The translations under genes were made by a program, and so were the position numbers. This document shows positions 24,066 to 25,361 of a stretch of 25,361 nt of DNA, piece by piece (within the stretch, counting starts at the first letter, position 1; each line of letters starts with the position of its first letter). This DNA comes from CAVPRW01 sp046727435 [NCBI: bacterium]. GTDB lineage: Bacteria > Tectomicrobia > Entotheonellia > J063. The notes beneath the pieces are model-generated. The model worked only from the letters and a program-made list of their open reading frames with translations. It was not told the DNA's origin and did no database searches. Location: assembly GCA_046727435.1 (NCBI GenBank), contig JBKPCR010000514.1, positions 1 through 25,361 on the forward strand. Reading direction: 5' to 3'.

Positions 24066-24654
24066 ATTTGGTAGGTGGCTGCTGGGACGTTGGCTCACAG
24101 GGGGGAGCAGGGACCCCCTGTGGGACCATTTCATCAACCGGACCCCGGCCGACCCGAAGAATAACCTGACGCCCGCCCTCCAGGGAGCTCCGGAAGGCAG
24201 AATCTATCCGGTCAAGACCGAAGTGTCCGATCCCAAAACCATGTCCCAGCAGATCAAGGAGTTGGGGCAGTGGGTTGGGGCCGACCTGGTGGGCATCGCA
24301 GCCCTGCGGCCAGCCCATCTGCGACCCAGCGGGCAGTCCGATGCCCTATACCCCTTTGCCGTCGTCTGCGCCATTGCTAGCGACTACGACCCCAGGGAAG
24401 CAAAGGGGCTCGGAGGGCAGCTGGCGATGCAGAGTGGGGCCGTCGTCAACCACCACCTGCGCAATTATATACGCGAGCTGGGCTACCGGGCCAGCATCGG
24501 GGGAGCCGATCCGCTAGCCGTGGCTGTGGCCGCTGGGCTAGGTTCGCTCGATCGGAATGGGCGTTTGGTCACCAAGATACGAAGCTCTTATATTCACGTG
24601 GCCGATGCTATCCTCACCGACTTACCTTTAGCTCCGGACGCGCCCCAACCGTAG
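24055..24654 (+). CDS. RdhA-like paralogue lacking the ferredoxin domain
   Basis: This 199-residue protein repeats the catalytic-domain segments of the preceding RdhA-like protein: HFINRTPADP near the start, DPKTMSQQIKELGQWVGADLVGIAALRP, NYIRELGYRASI, AAGLGSLDRNGRLVTKIRSSYIHVADAILTDLPL. It then stops exactly where the iron-sulfur part would begin. No ferredoxin remnant follows in the next 140 bases, so this looks like a stable short form, not a fresh truncation. It starts inside the end of rdhA (11-base overlap) and is probably a partner subunit; the following ferredoxin could supply the missing electron route. Confidence 0.75.
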   Translation: MAAKFGRWLLGRWLTGGSRDPLWDHFINRTPADPKNNLTPALQGAPEGRIYPVKTEVSDPKTMSQQIKELGQWVGADLVGIAALRPAHLRPSGQSDALYPFAVVCAIASDYDPREAKGLGGQLAMQSGAVVNHHLRNYIRELGYRASIGGADPLAVAVAAGLGSLDRNGRLVTKIRSSYIHVADAILTDLPLAPDAPQP

Positions 24655-24794
24655 GGCACACGACCATCGCTGTCCAGTAGCACCGGCATCATAGAGCAGC
24701 CGGGAGGCAAGGGGGCCCGCAGTTTGGGAGCTTTCCCTGCGAGTATGCATGGTCTCCGGACAGGGCCAGGAGCCGCACAGAGGAGTAGAGACCG

Positions 24795-25361
24795 GTGTCA
24801 CAGTTCTCCACTTATGTCATCACTCAACCATGCGTTGGCGTCAAAAACGCTGCATGCCTGGAGGTATGCCCTGTCGATTGCATCCACACGGCCCCGGGAG
24901 AGGACCAATATTACATCGACCCGTCGATCTGTATCGCCTGTGAGCAATGCGCCTTGGTGTGCCCTGTGGAAGCCATCTTCTTGGATGTGAATGTCCCAAC
25001 CCAGTGGCGGGGTTATATCGAAAAAAACGCCGACTTCTACCGTAGGACGAAAGGGGAACCTATGCCGGTGCCGGTGGATAGGGCCATGAAGATGATCCAG
25101 GCTGGCCATGCGAAAGCCCTAGAACTAGACATCGCGGTGAGCGTGGCTATAGTGGACGAAGGCGGCCGCCTGATCGCCTTCGGCCGCATGGACCGAGCGC
25201 GCCCCATGAGCGTAGATATCGCGCTGAACAAGGCATACACGGCCGCCACCTTCCAGATTCCGACCAATGAGCTGACCGGCATGGCCGGACAGAGTTGGTT
25301 CCAGAGTCTGATCGTGTCCACCCAGGGCAAGATTATGGCCGTCGCTGGCGGCTTGCCGGTG
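24795..25361 (+). CDS. Ferredoxin fused to an HbpS/GlcG (DUF336) domain, cut by window edge
   Basis: About 189 residues are visible from GTG 24795, which has AGGAG at 24781-24785. The N-terminal ferredoxin reads TYVITQPCVGVKNAACLEVCPVDCIHTAPGEDQ and IDPSICIACEQCALVCPVEAIF in parts, a dicluster type whose first motif lacks one cysteine of the CxxC pair, as in 7Fe ferredoxins (CIGVK-type). After a linker (GYIEKNADFYRR) comes an HbpS/GlcG-like domain from about residue 92: AMKMIQAGHAKALELDIAVSVAIVDEGGRLIAFGRMD, SVDIALNKAYTAATFQIPT. This domain binds haem or cobalamin-type ligands in some members. The fusion sits right after two RdhA-like genes and probably feeds them electrons. Confidence 0.85.
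   Translation, partial: MSQFSTYVITQPCVGVKNAACLEVCPVDCIHTAPGEDQYYIDPSICIACEQCALVCPVEAIFLDVNVPTQWRGYIEKNADFYRRTKGEPMPVPVDRAMKMIQAGHAKALELDIAVSVAIVDEGGRLIAFGRMDRARPMSVDIALNKAYTAATFQIPTNELTGMAGQSWFQSLIVSTQGKIMAVAGGLPV

Noticed and set aside
1-25361. tRNA genes, rRNA genes and CRISPR arrays
   Set aside because: No cloverleaf with the conserved T-loop sequence, no rRNA signature and no regularly spaced repeats were seen on reading, although no covariance search could be run.

Overview
The window is bacterial, of fairly high GC, and mosaic: intact metabolic genes alternate with several decayed mobile or conflict-related genes. I cannot assign a taxon. Bacterial GlnRS, an ECF42-type sigma factor with YCII/DGPF genes, a reductive-dehalogenase-like protein and a ferredoxin fused to an HbpS/GlcG domain fit an uncultured soil or marine lineage with a large genome.

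Layout. (1) 1-1491, minus strand: a Cof-type HAD phosphatase overlapping glyA, which runs off the left edge. (2) 1724-1930: the 5' end of a dead IS6-family element. (3) 1944-7743, plus strand: an ECF42 sigma factor, a truncated DGPF protein, a DUF899 thioredoxin-fold protein, two YCII/DGPF proteins, a VOC protein, an Asp-box propeller and a coupled MoaD/ThiS-like protein. (4) 7744-8130, minus: the 3' end of a group II intron (decayed maturase C-terminus plus a 34-nt domain V), then a small secreted cytochrome c. (5) 9142-12039, plus: a class II aldolase and glnS. (6) 12116-13913, minus: a decayed WD40/transmembrane/TIR-like gene, then an HNH endonuclease coupled to a small partner.

(7) 14042-18826, plus: the most interesting locus. 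A DinG/XPD-like SF2 helicase, interrupted by one frameshift, is coupled by an ATGA overlap to a protein whose C-terminal half looks like the RNase H/PIWI domain of the pPIWI-RE family, also interrupted by one frameshift. A short third ORF overlaps its end. pPIWI-RE genes are known to occur with DinG-type helicases and a restriction-endonuclease-fold protein and are proposed to act in defence. This copy has an unusually short PIWI protein and no recognisable nuclease partner. (8) 18870-19589: an intact UPF0175-like antitoxin next to a PIN toxin gene broken by several stops.

(9) 19814-25361: a likely catabolic module. Two metal-dependent amidohydrolases on the minus strand diverge from a plus-strand set: an RdhA-like protein without a Tat signal, a paralogue lacking the ferredoxin domain, and a ferredoxin-HbpS/GlcG fusion cut by the right edge. 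A good sigma-70-type promoter precedes the plus-strand set.

All identifications come from reading motifs and remembered family signatures; no searches were run. The single frameshifts in the helicase and PIWI genes could be real decay or sequencing indels, whereas the WD40/TIR, PIN and maturase remnants carry in-frame stops and are clearly dead.
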